NCBI RefSeq assembly: GCF_004000435.1
Contig: NZ_RBVZ01000002.1
Location: 674,501-738,500, forward strand
Source: Alexandriicola marinus
Lineage (GTDB): Bacteria; Pseudomonadota; Alphaproteobacteria; Rhodobacterales; Rhodobacteraceae
DNA: 64,000 nt
Reading direction: 5' to 3'
In this document: positions 1 through 8,869 of the stretch, piece by piece
Position numbering within the stretch: the stretch's first letter is position 1
Layout: every line of letters begins with the position of its first letter
The notes under the pieces: model-generated
Databases searched by the model: none
Told to the model about the DNA's origin: nothing
Seen by the model: only the letters and a program-made list of their open reading frames with translations
Translations under genes and position numbers: made by a program

Positions 1-511
1 GCGCGCCATGCAGCGCGGCGATATCCTCACAGTCGTCATCGAGATCGACGACAGCGCGCAGATCAGCAACTCGAGCGATCGCTCCCGAAGCGGCAGCGAA
101 AGCCTGAACATAGGTGAATTCCTCGGAATCCCCCAGCGGGCCGACGAGGTCCTGCCGGACGGCCTCGGCATCCAGCCCGGTGTCGAGACGAATTCGGCCA
201 GCGCATTCAGCGGCAACGGATCCGTTGCCAGGAATGAACAACTTACCCTGCGGATCGCCGCAACGGTGACAGATGTCCTGCCCAATGGTGTTCTGTCGAT
301 CGAAGGCCAACAACAGGTCAGGGTCAATTTCGAGATGAGGGAACTGCTCGTCTCGGGCTTCGTGCGGCCTGCCGACGTAAGCCGACAGAACGAAATCACT
401 TATGACAAGATCGCATCTGCCCGAATCTCTTATGGCGGGCAGGGCCAGATCTCCGATGTTCAACAACCACGCTGGGGCCAACAGGTCGCAGATATCCTGC
501 TGCCGTTCTGA
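1..511 (+). CDS. flgH: Flagellar L-ring protein FlgH (5' end outside window)
   Basis: FlgH forms the outer-membrane L-ring around the flagellar rod. The visible 169 residues are the C-terminal part. The frame is open from base 2 (R-A-M-Q-R-G-D-I-L-T-V) and the ATG at 8 is internal, because RAM-x-x-GDILTV is a typical mid-protein FlgH motif and full-length family members are about 230-250 residues. The lipoprotein signal expected at the N-terminus lies outside the window. A FliL-family gene follows after 9 bases on the same strand, so the two are probably cotranscribed with rod genes further upstream. Confidence 0.93.
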   Translation, partial: RAMQRGDILTVVIEIDDSAQISNSSDRSRSGSESLNIGEFLGIPQRADEVLPDGLGIQPGVETNSASAFSGNGSVARNEQLTLRIAATVTDVLPNGVLSIEGQQQVRVNFEMRELLVSGFVRPADVSRQNEITYDKIASARISYGGQGQISDVQQPRWGQQVADILLPF

Positions 512-520
512 GGAAAACCG

Positions 521-1039
521 ATGAAACTTCTCTTGCCCGTGATTCTCCTGTTGCTTGGCGTCGGTGGCGGCGTGGGCGCGGGAATGATCCTCTTTCCGCC
601 TGAGCCCGACCTTCCGGACATGGCGATCACAGATCCTTGTGGCCCCGGGATCGGCGAAAACAACCAGATTGCCGACGCCTCGGCCGAAAACGGCAACGCG
701 GACGTCTCGACCGGAGAAAAGGATTATGCCCGCCTCAACAACCAGTTCGTCGTTCCGGTTGTCCGGGACGAAAAGGTGGCCAGCCTTGTGGTCGTCTCGC
801 TGAGCGTCGAAGTGCCATTCGGACAACAGGAGCTGGTTTTTGAACGAGAGCCCAAGCTTCGCGATGCGTTTCTGCAGGTCTTGTTCGAACATGCGAACCT
901 TGGTGGCTTTGAAGGTAATTTCACGTCGAACTCGAACATGAGAACCCTGCGCGACGCCTTGCGCAGCGCCGCGCGCGACTCTATCGGCCCCGAGGCAAGC
1001 GACGTTCTGATCCTCGAAATGGTTCGGCAAGACGTCTAG
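521..1039 (+). CDS. FliL-family flagellar basal-body-associated protein (first paralogue)
   Basis: A 172-residue protein with one N-terminal membrane segment (about residues 3-25, Leu/Gly/Val-rich), an acidic low-complexity linker, and a FliL-like periplasmic domain from about residue 75 (FVVPVVRDEKVASLVVVSLS). FliL proteins surround the stator and rotor at the membrane. The start has a GAGGAAAA ribosome site and follows flgH by 9 bases. A second, more canonical FliL lies at 9810-10304 with the stator genes, so this copy may have a separate role tied to the rod and ring genes. It is convergent with the flhB operon, separated by 30 bases. Confidence 0.75.
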   Translation: MKLLLPVILLLLGVGGGVGAGMILFPPEPDLPDMAITDPCGPGIGENNQIADASAENGNADVSTGEKDYARLNNQFVVPVVRDEKVASLVVVSLSVEVPFGQQELVFEREPKLRDAFLQVLFEHANLGGFEGNFTSNSNMRTLRDALRSAARDSIGPEASDVLILEMVRQDV

Positions 1040-1069
1040 TCTAGATCTGTCCCGATCCCCGGTTTCGGA

Positions 1070-1429
1070 TCAGCGCGCCCCGGGCTTCTTCGTAGATTTG
1101 CACAACGCGTCGATCGCGGACTTGCGACCGAACGACAGACGCAATTCAGCTTTCGCCCGCTCCTGATCGATCCTCAAGCGGAGGATCCGCTGGTTGACTT
1201 CTGTGCGACGGATCTCGGCCCAAGCCTGCCACCTCAGATCGGCGCCGGCCAGACTTGCTGGATCAACCAGTTCGCCTTCGCCAGTCTGCGCATGGCGGCC
1301 CGACAGGTCGCGCAATCGTTGCTGAAGCTCCTCCTCTTGCTGTTTCAGCTTGGCCAGGCTGCTCTGCCTTGAGCGGTATTCCGCATCGATCAGCGGACGA
1401 AGCCGCTCAAGCTGAGACCGTCGCGTCAT
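1070..1429 (-). CDS. FliJ-like coiled-coil protein, probable export accessory
   Basis: A 119-residue, highly charged, almost entirely helical protein (runs of Glu, Gln, Arg and Leu in heptad-like spacing; no membrane segment or signal peptide). It overlaps the flhB stop by four bases (ATGA), so it is translationally coupled as the last gene of flhA-fliR-flhB. FliJ, the coiled-coil stalk of the FliI ATPase that contacts FlhA, has similar length and composition. Sequence similarity to FliJ is not obvious by eye, so the assignment rests on size, composition and position. It could instead be a family-specific export chaperone. Confidence 0.55.
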   Translation of the reverse strand: MTRRSQLERLRPLIDAEYRSRQSSLAKLKQQEEELQQRLRDLSGRHAQTGEGELVDPASLAGADLRWQAWAEIRRTEVNQRILRLRIDQERAKAELRLSFGRKSAIDALCKSTKKPGAR

Positions 1430-2505
1430 GTTCGGGCCCTCCGCTTCAATCCTTCGGCAAATCGAATGGCCGCGGCGACGGCCCGGTAATGGTCCGAGGT
1501 GATCTCGTCACCCAGACCGATGCTTGAATAAAGCGCGCGCGCCGTCGGTGGATCAGACCGGATCGGCACGCCGGCCTCGTTGGCAAGTGCGCGAATGCGC
1601 TCGGCGACAGCATCCACCCCCTTTGCCACGCAGACAGGTGCCCGACCCGAGGCCCGTTCCCACTTCAGGGCAACCGCATAATGAGTCGGGTTCACGATCA
1701 CGACGTCTGCTTCGGGGACATCTGCCAGCATCTGGTTCATCGCAAGCGATACGGCTTTCTGTCGCCGCTGCTGCTTCATCATCGGGTCGCCTTCGGATTC
1801 CTTCTGTTCATCCGTCATTTCTTTGCGCGACATCCGGTTCTTGCGCAGATGTTCCGCGCGTTGCCAGACCAGATCGATCAGGCCGATCACGAGTGCGATT
1901 ACGAGAACGACGCTGACGAGCAAAAGGGTGAGTTTGAGAAACTGCGCCATCGCGATGGCTGGTGAAAGATACAAGACGCCGAGGATCTCGTCGGCCTGAA
2001 GAACAAGAAATGCGCCGAGAACAGCAGAATAGATCGACAGCTTCGCAAAGCTCTTGGCAAATTCGAACAGACCCTGTCGACCGAACTTGTTGCCGAACCC
2101 TTTGATGATCGACAGTCGGGAGGCCTGCGGTTTCAATTTCTCAGGCGCGAAGACAAGGCCTCGTTGGGCAAGAACCACAAGAAGCGCCACAAGGCCCGGA
2201 ACCAGAACCCATGGCGACAATGCGCCACCAAGTTCACGGATCCATCCGCCGATAACAGGGCTCGACCGTGCGGTGAACAACTCAGATGCGATCGCCTCGG
2301 AGTGGTCCAGCATGTTGCGCAACCCACTGGCCAAGTTCAGCAACGAGGAGGATCCGACCGCCCATGACACCAGCAGAAACCCGGCATAACCGGCGGCTGT
2401 GGTCAGATCGGCTGACTTGGCGAATTCACCCTTCTTTCGCGCATCATCGAGCTTTTTCTGGGTTGGTTCATATTGCTTGTCGTTTTGGTTGGCGTCGTCG
2501 CTCAT
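1426..2505 (-). CDS. flhB: Flagellar type III export switch protein FlhB
   Basis: FlhB is the inner-membrane export-gate component that switches substrate specificity from hook to filament. The 359-residue protein has four membrane segments and the cytoplasmic autocleavage motif N-P-T-H at about residues 272-275. Starting at 2505 overlaps the fliR stop by one base (TGATG). An upstream in-frame start would add 17 residues lying inside fliR and is less likely. The N-terminal stretch MSDDANQNDKQYEPT-KKLDDARKKGE is typical of the family (E-x-PT-KKL-x-x-AR-x-KG). Confidence 0.95.
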   Translation of the reverse strand: MSDDANQNDKQYEPTQKKLDDARKKGEFAKSADLTTAAGYAGFLLVSWAVGSSSLLNLASGLRNMLDHSEAIASELFTARSSPVIGGWIRELGGALSPWVLVPGLVALLVVLAQRGLVFAPEKLKPQASRLSIIKGFGNKFGRQGLFEFAKSFAKLSIYSAVLGAFLVLQADEILGVLYLSPAIAMAQFLKLTLLLVSVVLVIALVIGLIDLVWQRAEHLRKNRMSRKEMTDEQKESEGDPMMKQQRRQKAVSLAMNQMLADVPEADVVIVNPTHYAVALKWERASGRAPVCVAKGVDAVAERIRALANEAGVPIRSDPPTARALYSSIGLGDEITSDHYRAVAAAIRFAEGLKRRART

Positions 2506-3284
2506 CAGCGTGGCCCGAACGGTGCGCGCAGAAATCCAAACAATTCCTCCGACCACAGGCCGACGATGACGGGCGCGGTCAGAAGGAGAAGGAACAGCCC
2601 TCCCGCGGTGATCGCCGGTGCGCCGACGAACGCCACCATGAGTTGCGGCATGGCGCGATTGATGACGCCCAACGTGACATTATAGAGAAGCGACGCGACC
2701 AGAAACGGTGCCGCAAGAGTGAAGGCCAGCGCAAAACTGTGGCCAATCTCCGCGACGCCGGCCTCGGCCACGATCTGCGGTGAAATCATGTGGCCAGCCG
2801 GGATCAATTCATAGGAGAAGATGAGGAACTGGGCCACCCTCACATGCAAATCCAGCAGCGCCGCCAGTGCCAAACCAGCCACCAGAAGAACGTGCCCCAT
2901 CGCCGGCAATGGATCCGCTCCGGCCGTACCACCGAAAATCTGCGAAAGCGACGTCGACTGGGCGGCAATCGTTCCTGCGACCTGAAGGGTGATCACAAAT
3001 AGCCTCAGGACAAGGCCAAGGAAGACCCCGGTCCCAGTTTCGGCCAACACAAAACCCGAAAGACCGATCGCGCCTGACGGCTGCGCCGGCAGCCCCGCTT
3101 GAATTGCAGGCCAGATGATCGCCGTGAAGGCCAGGCCCAGCGCAAGGCGCACCCGAACGGGGACCACTGTCTCGCCAAAAGCCGGAAGAAGAGCCATCAT
3201 GGCACCGACACGCAGAAAGACGACAAATGCCGACCATGCGGCGCCCTCGGCCAGCGAGAGTGTCGCCATCAGGTCTTCGATCAT
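2505..3284 (-). CDS. fliR: Flagellar export gate protein FliR
   Basis: FliR joins FliP and FliQ in the export-gate core. The protein has 259 residues, the usual family length, with about six hydrophobic segments and the FliR-typical stretch F-L-R-V-G-A-M-M-A-L-L-P near residue 23. Its ATG overlaps the flhA stop by four bases (ATGA) and its stop overlaps the flhB start, so flhA-fliR-flhB are read as one coupled unit. No defect is visible. Confidence 0.94.
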   Translation of the reverse strand: MIEDLMATLSLAEGAAWSAFVVFLRVGAMMALLPAFGETVVPVRVRLALGLAFTAIIWPAIQAGLPAQPSGAIGLSGFVLAETGTGVFLGLVLRLFVITLQVAGTIAAQSTSLSQIFGGTAGADPLPAMGHVLLVAGLALAALLDLHVRVAQFLIFSYELIPAGHMISPQIVAEAGVAEIGHSFALAFTLAAPFLVASLLYNVTLGVINRAMPQLMVAFVGAPAITAGGLFLLLLTAPVIVGLWSEELFGFLRAPFGPR

Positions 3285-5371
3285 GCCGGAACGAGCCCGA
3301 CCAGCGCAGGGCGGGCTTCGACCCCGATCTCTTCGAAGGACATGCAGGGATTGGGGATCCCCTTGGCCTTCATGAGCGTGCGGAGGAACCGTCTTCGGCG
3401 GGTCGAGGTCACGACGGCAGGATACGTCCCCCGTTCAGCCGCACCGTCGAGTTTCTCGGCAAGGGATGTGGCAAGCCGATTGAAATCATCCGGGGGCAAG
3501 GCCACGTCGGGCTGCCCGGTTTCGGAATTGACCTGGTATGACTGAAACAGCTCTTCCCATTCGGGGGCCAGCTGAACGAGCGGGATCGTTCCGTCATCCC
3601 GACGCAGCTCCGCCACAAGCTGGAACCCCAGCCTTTGCCTGACATGTTCGGCCAGCGCCTCGGCGGTGTTGCGGGATTGCCGGCCCTCGGCGATTGCCTC
3701 GATGATCAACGGCAGGTTTCTGATCGAAACCGCCTCGTCCAGCAGCAGTCGTGCCACCGCCAACAGGACATCCGAAGGGACCTTGTCCGGCATCAATTCG
3801 TCCAGGAGTTTGCGATTGGCGGCACTTCTCGAGGGTTCAGAAAGGTTCACCATTTCATCCAGCAAACGCCGAAGTGCCTTGTGCGTCAGCAGCCGACCGA
3901 GATTGCGTCTGATAACCTCAAGAAGATGGGTTGCCAAAACCTCTGATGGCCAGACCGTCGTCAGACCCTGGGTCGCGGCCCGATCCTGCTGATCGGTTGA
4001 AATCCACCGGGCCGGCGCGCCGTAGACGGGCTCTCTCACCGGTTCACCGGGGAGTTCCGGAGAAGTGGCTTCGGGCAGAAGGACAAGCAACTGCCCAGGC
4101 CTCAGACTGTCGCGAACCTGCTCCACGCCATGGATGCGGATCGTGTAGGTATTGACCGGAAGCGAGGCATTGTCGGTCAGCCGGATCTCGGGAAGGAGAA
4201 GGCCATACGTTGTCGCGACATGATTGCGCATATTCGCGATTCGGGCGTCGAGACCTGTCGCAGGATCGAGGATCATGTCGATAAGGTCAGGCGAGAACTC
4301 GACATGAACGTCATCTATGTCAAGCAGGTCGCCAAGCGACGCCTCCGACGGCCGGGCCGCCTTTGATGACGATGCCCCCGTCGCGTCATCAGGCACGACC
4401 TTTGTCCGTCGTGAGACGAGTATGGCACCCGCGGTCAGACAGGCCGCGCCCAGCATGAACGGTAGGAAAGGAAGTCCCGGCACAAGCGCAAAGAGCGCCA
4501 TCAGCGCGGCCACCGTCGCGAGTGCGGCGGGATGCCGGCCCAACTGCTCAACCAGCGCCATATCGGTGACGCCCCGCGCACCGCCGCGCGCCAGCAACAG
4601 GGCCGAGGCGATCGAGATTATCACGGCCGGGATCTGACTCACGAGGCCATCGCCAACAGTCAGGATCGAATAGGTTTCGAAGGCCTGGGCCACGGGCATA
4701 TCGTGAATGAAAAGTCCGATGATCAGACCGACGACGAGGTTGAGCGCTGTGATCAACAACCCGGCAATGGCATCACCCTTGACGAATTTCGATGCGCCGT
4801 CGAGCGAACCGAAGAAAGTCGTTTCTGCCTGCTCAGTCTCTCTTCGACGTTTTGCCTCTTCGTGATCAATGGCCCCCGCCGCCACGTCGGCATCGATGGC
4901 GAGCTGTTTTCCCGGCATGGCGTCAAGCGCGAATCGGGCGCCGACTTCTGCCATTCGCGTCGCGCCTTTGTTGATCACGACAAAATTCACGATCAGAAGC
5001 ACGCAGAACACGACAATTCCAAGAAGCGTCGAGCCACCCATGACAAACATGGCAAAGCCCTCGATCACTTCGCCGGCTGCATCGGTGCCGGTATGGCCCT
5101 CTCCGATGATGAGTTTTGTCGACGACACGTTGAGAGAAAGCCGAAGCATCAGCGAGGCGAGAAGGATCGTCGGAAAGGCAGAGAAATCCAGCGGCCGTTC
5201 AATGAAAAGCGTGACCGTGAAGATGAGGATTGCCAGCGCGAATGACAGCGCCAGACCAAGATCCAGAACCCAAGAGGGCATCGGAAGTATCATCATGACG
5301 ATGATCGCCATGAGGGCAAGCGCAAGTAGAACGGTCGGTTGGAAGATATGTCTTGCAGAGATCGATGGCAT
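3281..5371 (-). CDS. flhA: Flagellar export gate protein FlhA
   Basis: FlhA is the largest export-gate subunit; its cytoplasmic ring docks chaperone-substrate complexes. This 696-residue protein has the FHIPEP architecture: about eight N-terminal membrane segments, the conserved loop around M-R-L-S-L-N-V-S-S-T (near residue 97), then a soluble C-terminal domain from about residue 330. A GAAAGGAAG ribosome site precedes the ATG. It is the first gene of flhA-fliR-flhB-FliJ-like. The roughly 300-base AT-richer region upstream should hold its promoter, including a hairpin and a distant CtrA-like site. Confidence 0.96.
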   Translation of the reverse strand: MPSISARHIFQPTVLLALALMAIIVMMILPMPSWVLDLGLALSFALAILIFTVTLFIERPLDFSAFPTILLASLMLRLSLNVSSTKLIIGEGHTGTDAAGEVIEGFAMFVMGGSTLLGIVVFCVLLIVNFVVINKGATRMAEVGARFALDAMPGKQLAIDADVAAGAIDHEEAKRRRETEQAETTFFGSLDGASKFVKGDAIAGLLITALNLVVGLIIGLFIHDMPVAQAFETYSILTVGDGLVSQIPAVIISIASALLLARGGARGVTDMALVEQLGRHPAALATVAALMALFALVPGLPFLPFMLGAACLTAGAILVSRRTKVVPDDATGASSSKAARPSEASLGDLLDIDDVHVEFSPDLIDMILDPATGLDARIANMRNHVATTYGLLLPEIRLTDNASLPVNTYTIRIHGVEQVRDSLRPGQLLVLLPEATSPELPGEPVREPVYGAPARWISTDQQDRAATQGLTTVWPSEVLATHLLEVIRRNLGRLLTHKALRRLLDEMVNLSEPSRSAANRKLLDELMPDKVPSDVLLAVARLLLDEAVSIRNLPLIIEAIAEGRQSRNTAEALAEHVRQRLGFQLVAELRRDDGTIPLVQLAPEWEELFQSYQVNSETGQPDVALPPDDFNRLATSLAEKLDGAAERGTYPAVVTSTRRRRFLRTLMKAKGIPNPCMSFEEIGVEARPALVGLVPA

Positions 5372-5538
5372 CTTCTTCCTTTCTCAGGAAATACGCGAGA
5401 CATATTTACGGAAGGATTAAATTGTATCTTTCACGGCACAAGTTTCTGAGCTTCCGTACGTTTCTTTCCCGAACCCGAAATAGACATAAATGCTATCATC
5501 GGCTTTCCAAACACACTCATTGGCAGAGAATTTTGGAA

Positions 5539-5560
5539 AAAACAGATGTCTATCTGTTTT
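5539..5560 (-). terminator. Inverted repeat, possible terminator or operator
   Basis: Perfect 9-base arms (AAAACAGAT and ATCTGTTTT) around a 4-base loop. Read on the minus strand the right arm runs into six T residues, as in a weak intrinsic terminator 109 bases after the stop of the 746-residue periplasmic protein. The stem has only three G-C pairs, so an operator 170 bases upstream of flhA is an alternative. Confidence 0.4.
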
Positions 5561-5635
5561 CCCCAATCCACGCTTGCTTCTCGAGCATCGAGATCTCCTA
5601 TTCTCCAAATCAATTCGAAATTGAGCCAAGTCTTC

Positions 5636-5650
5636 CTAATTTGGAGTTAA
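5636..5650. promoter_or_regulatory. CtrA-like box, CTAA-N7-TTAA
   Basis: CTAA, seven bases, TTAA: one mismatch to the CtrA consensus TTAA-N7-TTAA. It lies 18 bases past the stop of the 746-residue protein and about 265 bases before flhA, which is far for a core promoter. The same variant occurs between fliL and fliF. Confidence 0.35.
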
Positions 5651-5668
5651 CCGTTTTCGAAACTGCCA

Positions 5669-7909
5669 CTAATCCGTGTCGCGAGTTGAATCGTCGAGGG
5701 AAAATCTGCCCAGCAGGTCTTGGGCCATTTCACGCGTACGAACCGCATCCTCGAGCAAGGCACTCCGGGCCTCGAGTTCCGCAAGATTTGGAGCGAGGAA
5801 TGTTGGCTGTTGCGCCAGTCGCGAAACGGATTGGAAGAGTTCGTCTTCGGTCATCTCGAGAACCTCCCAGTCGCCGGCGCGCCAAGCAAGCTCGTCCGTC
5901 TGTTCCTGATTTTCACTGGCCAGCGTTTCTTCAAGAGCCGCTGGGAAATCCTCAACCTGCGACAGGGCAATGATCCTGATATCTCGGGCGCGATTATTCT
6001 GCAGGCCCTCAAGTTCCTGTTCGACCGATTGAACATTTCCCAACTGTGCCTGAGCGGACGCACGGAGATATCGACGCTCCAGCTCGGTGTCGGGATCGGA
6101 TCCGGGCGGGATGAACCGCAGCGCCTCTTGAGGGAAACCCAACTCGATCAGTCGTGCAGCAATTTGGTCCTCGACCTGTAACCCCCGCAATGGATTCAGG
6201 TCAGCGAGCGCAAACTCCAGGAATTCCTGATCGGTCAGCTGACTGGCCTTTGCCGACAGCAGTTCGTTCACAAGCGGGCGAAACATGTCGGAGTCGGGTG
6301 GCATCGTTTCCTCAAGTACAAGCTCTGCCATTTCGATTTCTGAACGCGCGATCCACGCCCGGACGACGGCAGCGGAAAGAGCGACATCCCCGCCCGAGGG
6401 TCGGGCTTCGTGAAGGTAGACCTGCCCAAGCTCGATCAACTCCACGGGGGGTTGGCCGCCCAAATCCGTCTGGAGCTCCAGAAGCTCGGCCAAGGCTGCC
6501 GAAGGCATCCGAGCATTGTCTTCTGCCAGACCATCCAGCCGTTCCACCTGAGCGGAGGGTTCCCCCGCGGCAGCGTCCAGATCGGCCCGCACCAGTTCGA
6601 CCTCAACCGGGGCAAGGCCGTCCTCCCTGTTTACATATTCAAGGATTTCCTGCCCACGTTCCGGCACGCCTGCATCAATGAATAGAGAGGCAAATCTTGG
6701 ACCCAGATATTCACGCAAGGCCTTCGGAAGGTTGCGAAAAGCGCGGATGGCCTCACCCTGATCAACATCTTCTGCATCGGTAGCAGTGCCAGCCGCAAGG
6801 ATACTCCATAGTGCTGCCGCCCCGCCACAACCTACCTGTTGAGCGAGGCGCCCGCCGGGAACGTCTGCACCGTCAACGACGCGCGCCAGTTCATCAAGAA
6901 GGAGCCTTTCAGCGGTTAGCGCACCGTCCAACGTCAGCACGCGCCGTGCCTCGATCCCGAAGCCGAAGAAGATGTAGGTTCTCGCAAGCTCTTCGATGGC
7001 TCCGGGCGGAAAGCGATCGAATTCCTGGGTCAGGGCCACACGGCGCTCAGAAATCTGCTCCGAAAAGCTGCGATCATCACCCCAGTTCGGGACATCGAAT
7101 ACTCTCTCTGGCAGACAGGCCGGCGTTTCCCGGGAATCTTCCCCATCCGACGTGATCGAATCGGTCAACGCAGTGCGCAGCACCAGTCCGGGGCTGCCTT
7201 CGCGGCCCAACAGGTTGCCGAGTTCGGACATCGGATCCGTGACCGGAGCCAGCCCGACGACACGGGGCTGACCGCCATCCTCTGCGCCATCTTCTGCAAA
7301 CATCTGCTGAACAGGCTCGATCGGCAGGTCAAAGAAGCCCTCGGTCGCGGCGCGGGCGATGCTGGAGACCACCGCAATCTGCGCATCTTCGACCGTCTGG
7401 CCCGAGCGAAATGTCTGAAAGTTGAATGGCAGCACCTCTTCCAGATTGCCGTGACGCGCCCGGTCCGAGAACAAGAGAGGCAGTGCGACGCTACGGAGTT
7501 CCTCTACCGGTATCCGATCGCTGCCAATCACCAGCTGTCGCTCGTAGGGATTATCGGAGGGGGATTGCCCGTCCACGATATCAACCACCAGTCGATCGCT
7601 CTGCCAGAGGAAGGCGTCCGGATAACAATCGCAGACCAAGCGAAGCGCCACCAGATCACCGTCAATTGTCGCATCCGCAATCCGGTTGCGGGGGATCCGA
7701 TCGAATATTCCGCCAATCGATATCCCATCCGGAAGGTCCTGAAGCCGAACACCGATCCCGCCGTCGATCCGACCAACCTCCCAAGCGGTGCCCTCCGGGA
7801 TCGCGAAGACCAGTCGGGCAAAGCTGTCGTGATCACCGGACCGGATCGTCACTGTCTGCGCGAAAGCGGGGCCAGCCAGAATCGTAAACAGGATTGCGAT
7901 CCGGATCAT
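5669..7909 (-). CDS. Large periplasmic protein of the stator operon, function unknown
   Basis: A 746-residue protein I cannot place in a named family. It starts with a clear Sec signal peptide (MIRIAILFTILAGPAFAQ), followed by a beta-rich segment to about residue 115 that resembles an AMIN-type domain and includes a C-D-C-Y-P motif. The remaining ~600 residues are acidic and helical, with repeated Leu/Ala helix pairs suggesting a TPR- or HEAT-like solenoid. There is no membrane anchor after the signal. Its ATG overlaps the motA stop (ATGA), and motE lies upstream. In Sinorhizobium, MotE is a chaperone for the periplasmic motor protein MotC, so this may be a MotC-like partner; that is inference from context only. 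Confidence 0.7.
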   Translation of the reverse strand: MIRIAILFTILAGPAFAQTVTIRSGDHDSFARLVFAIPEGTAWEVGRIDGGIGVRLQDLPDGISIGGIFDRIPRNRIADATIDGDLVALRLVCDCYPDAFLWQSDRLVVDIVDGQSPSDNPYERQLVIGSDRIPVEELRSVALPLLFSDRARHGNLEEVLPFNFQTFRSGQTVEDAQIAVVSSIARAATEGFFDLPIEPVQQMFAEDGAEDGGQPRVVGLAPVTDPMSELGNLLGREGSPGLVLRTALTDSITSDGEDSRETPACLPERVFDVPNWGDDRSFSEQISERRVALTQEFDRFPPGAIEELARTYIFFGFGIEARRVLTLDGALTAERLLLDELARVVDGADVPGGRLAQQVGCGGAAALWSILAAGTATDAEDVDQGEAIRAFRNLPKALREYLGPRFASLFIDAGVPERGQEILEYVNREDGLAPVEVELVRADLDAAAGEPSAQVERLDGLAEDNARMPSAALAELLELQTDLGGQPPVELIELGQVYLHEARPSGGDVALSAAVVRAWIARSEIEMAELVLEETMPPDSDMFRPLVNELLSAKASQLTDQEFLEFALADLNPLRGLQVEDQIAARLIELGFPQEALRFIPPGSDPDTELERRYLRASAQAQLGNVQSVEQELEGLQNNRARDIRIIALSQVEDFPAALEETLASENQEQTDELAWRAGDWEVLEMTEDELFQSVSRLAQQPTFLAPNLAELEARSALLEDAVRTREMAQDLLGRFSLDDSTRDTD

Positions 7910-8772
7910 GCCGCATCCTTGGTTGCCTTGAGGGCCTCTTCGAGGTCGGCAAAACTCGGGCGAATATGGGTTGGGGTATTCTGGCGACCCACTTCTACAC
8001 AGATGTTGGGGGAATGCTGATGCAGGTTCGCGACAAGGATCTCGCGGATCAATTGTTGGAAATGGGCCTCATCCTCAAGAACGGTCTTCAGTTTGGCTGC
8101 GAATGGCCCGACCAGCCCATAAGCGAGGAAGACCCCCAGAAAGGTGCCGACCAAGGCGCCGCCAATCATTTTTCCGAGAATCTCGGGGGGCTGATCGATC
8201 GAGGCCATGGTCTTGATCACACCGAGAACGGCAGCGACGATGCCAAGCGCAGGCAGGCCATCCGCAACCGTCTGAAGCGCGTGCGTCGAATGCATCGCAT
8301 GGTGGTTGTTGGCCTCGATCCTCTTTTCGAGGACTTCCTCTACCTGATGCGGATCGTCATAGTTCATCGTCGCGGAGCGCAATGTATCGCAGATAAGCGC
8401 GACGGTTTCCCGATCAGCGACGATCTTGGGATATTTTGCGAAAATGCTCGACTCTGCCGGACCTTCGATATGCTCCTCCAATCCGACAGGATTGGCTCGG
8501 GCAAGTCGGATCAACTCGAAAAGGAGGCACATCAAATCCCGATAGTCATCCGGTTTCCATTTCGGACCCTTGAAGACCTTACCCACGTCCTTGAGCGTGT
8601 GCTTGATGCTTGATCCGTCGTTGGAAATGACAAATGCACCAACGGCCGCACCGCCAATCATGATCATTTCGAATGGCAGGGCTTTCAGGATGATGCCCAT
8701 CTTGCCACCGGCAAGAAGATATCCGCCGAATACCATTACAAGCACGATTGCAATACCGATCAGACCAATCAT
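7906..8772 (-). CDS. motA: Flagellar motor stator protein MotA
   Basis: MotA forms the ring around MotB in the ion-driven stator. The 288-residue protein has the expected four membrane segments (two N-terminal, two around residues 170-225), a long charged cytoplasmic loop between them, and the signature region G-L-P-A-L-G-I-V-A-A-V-L-G-V-I-K-T-M. An AAGGAG site lies 10 bases before the ATG. It is downstream of motE and overlaps the next gene. Its partner motB is not adjacent but at 18659-19495 in the same island. Confidence 0.95.
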   Translation of the reverse strand: MIGLIGIAIVLVMVFGGYLLAGGKMGIILKALPFEMIMIGGAAVGAFVISNDGSSIKHTLKDVGKVFKGPKWKPDDYRDLMCLLFELIRLARANPVGLEEHIEGPAESSIFAKYPKIVADRETVALICDTLRSATMNYDDPHQVEEVLEKRIEANNHHAMHSTHALQTVADGLPALGIVAAVLGVIKTMASIDQPPEILGKMIGGALVGTFLGVFLAYGLVGPFAAKLKTVLEDEAHFQQLIREILVANLHQHSPNICVEVGRQNTPTHIRPSFADLEEALKATKDAA

Positions 8773-8869
8773 TTCTGGCAGGCTCCTTGGCGAGAATCCA
8801 TCTTCGACGTCATGGGAAATCTGGCACGAGACTCGTTAACGCAGCGTCATCATCCTGGGGATTTGCCCG

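Larger units (their letters stand above)
5372..5668. other. AT-richer intergenic region upstream of flhA
   Basis: These 297 bases contain no convincing gene; short open frames are present on both strands but lack ribosome sites and family features. The region is clearly lower in GC than its surroundings. It contains a perfect inverted repeat (5539-5560) and a CtrA-like site (5636-5650). Functionally it must combine the end of the stator operon transcript and the promoter of flhA, both read on the minus strand. Confidence 0.7.

Noticed and set aside
1054-1071. GATCC/GGATC inverted repeat between the FliL-like and FliJ-like genes
   Set aside because: Only five base pairs with an eight-base loop and no T run; too weak for a terminator call.
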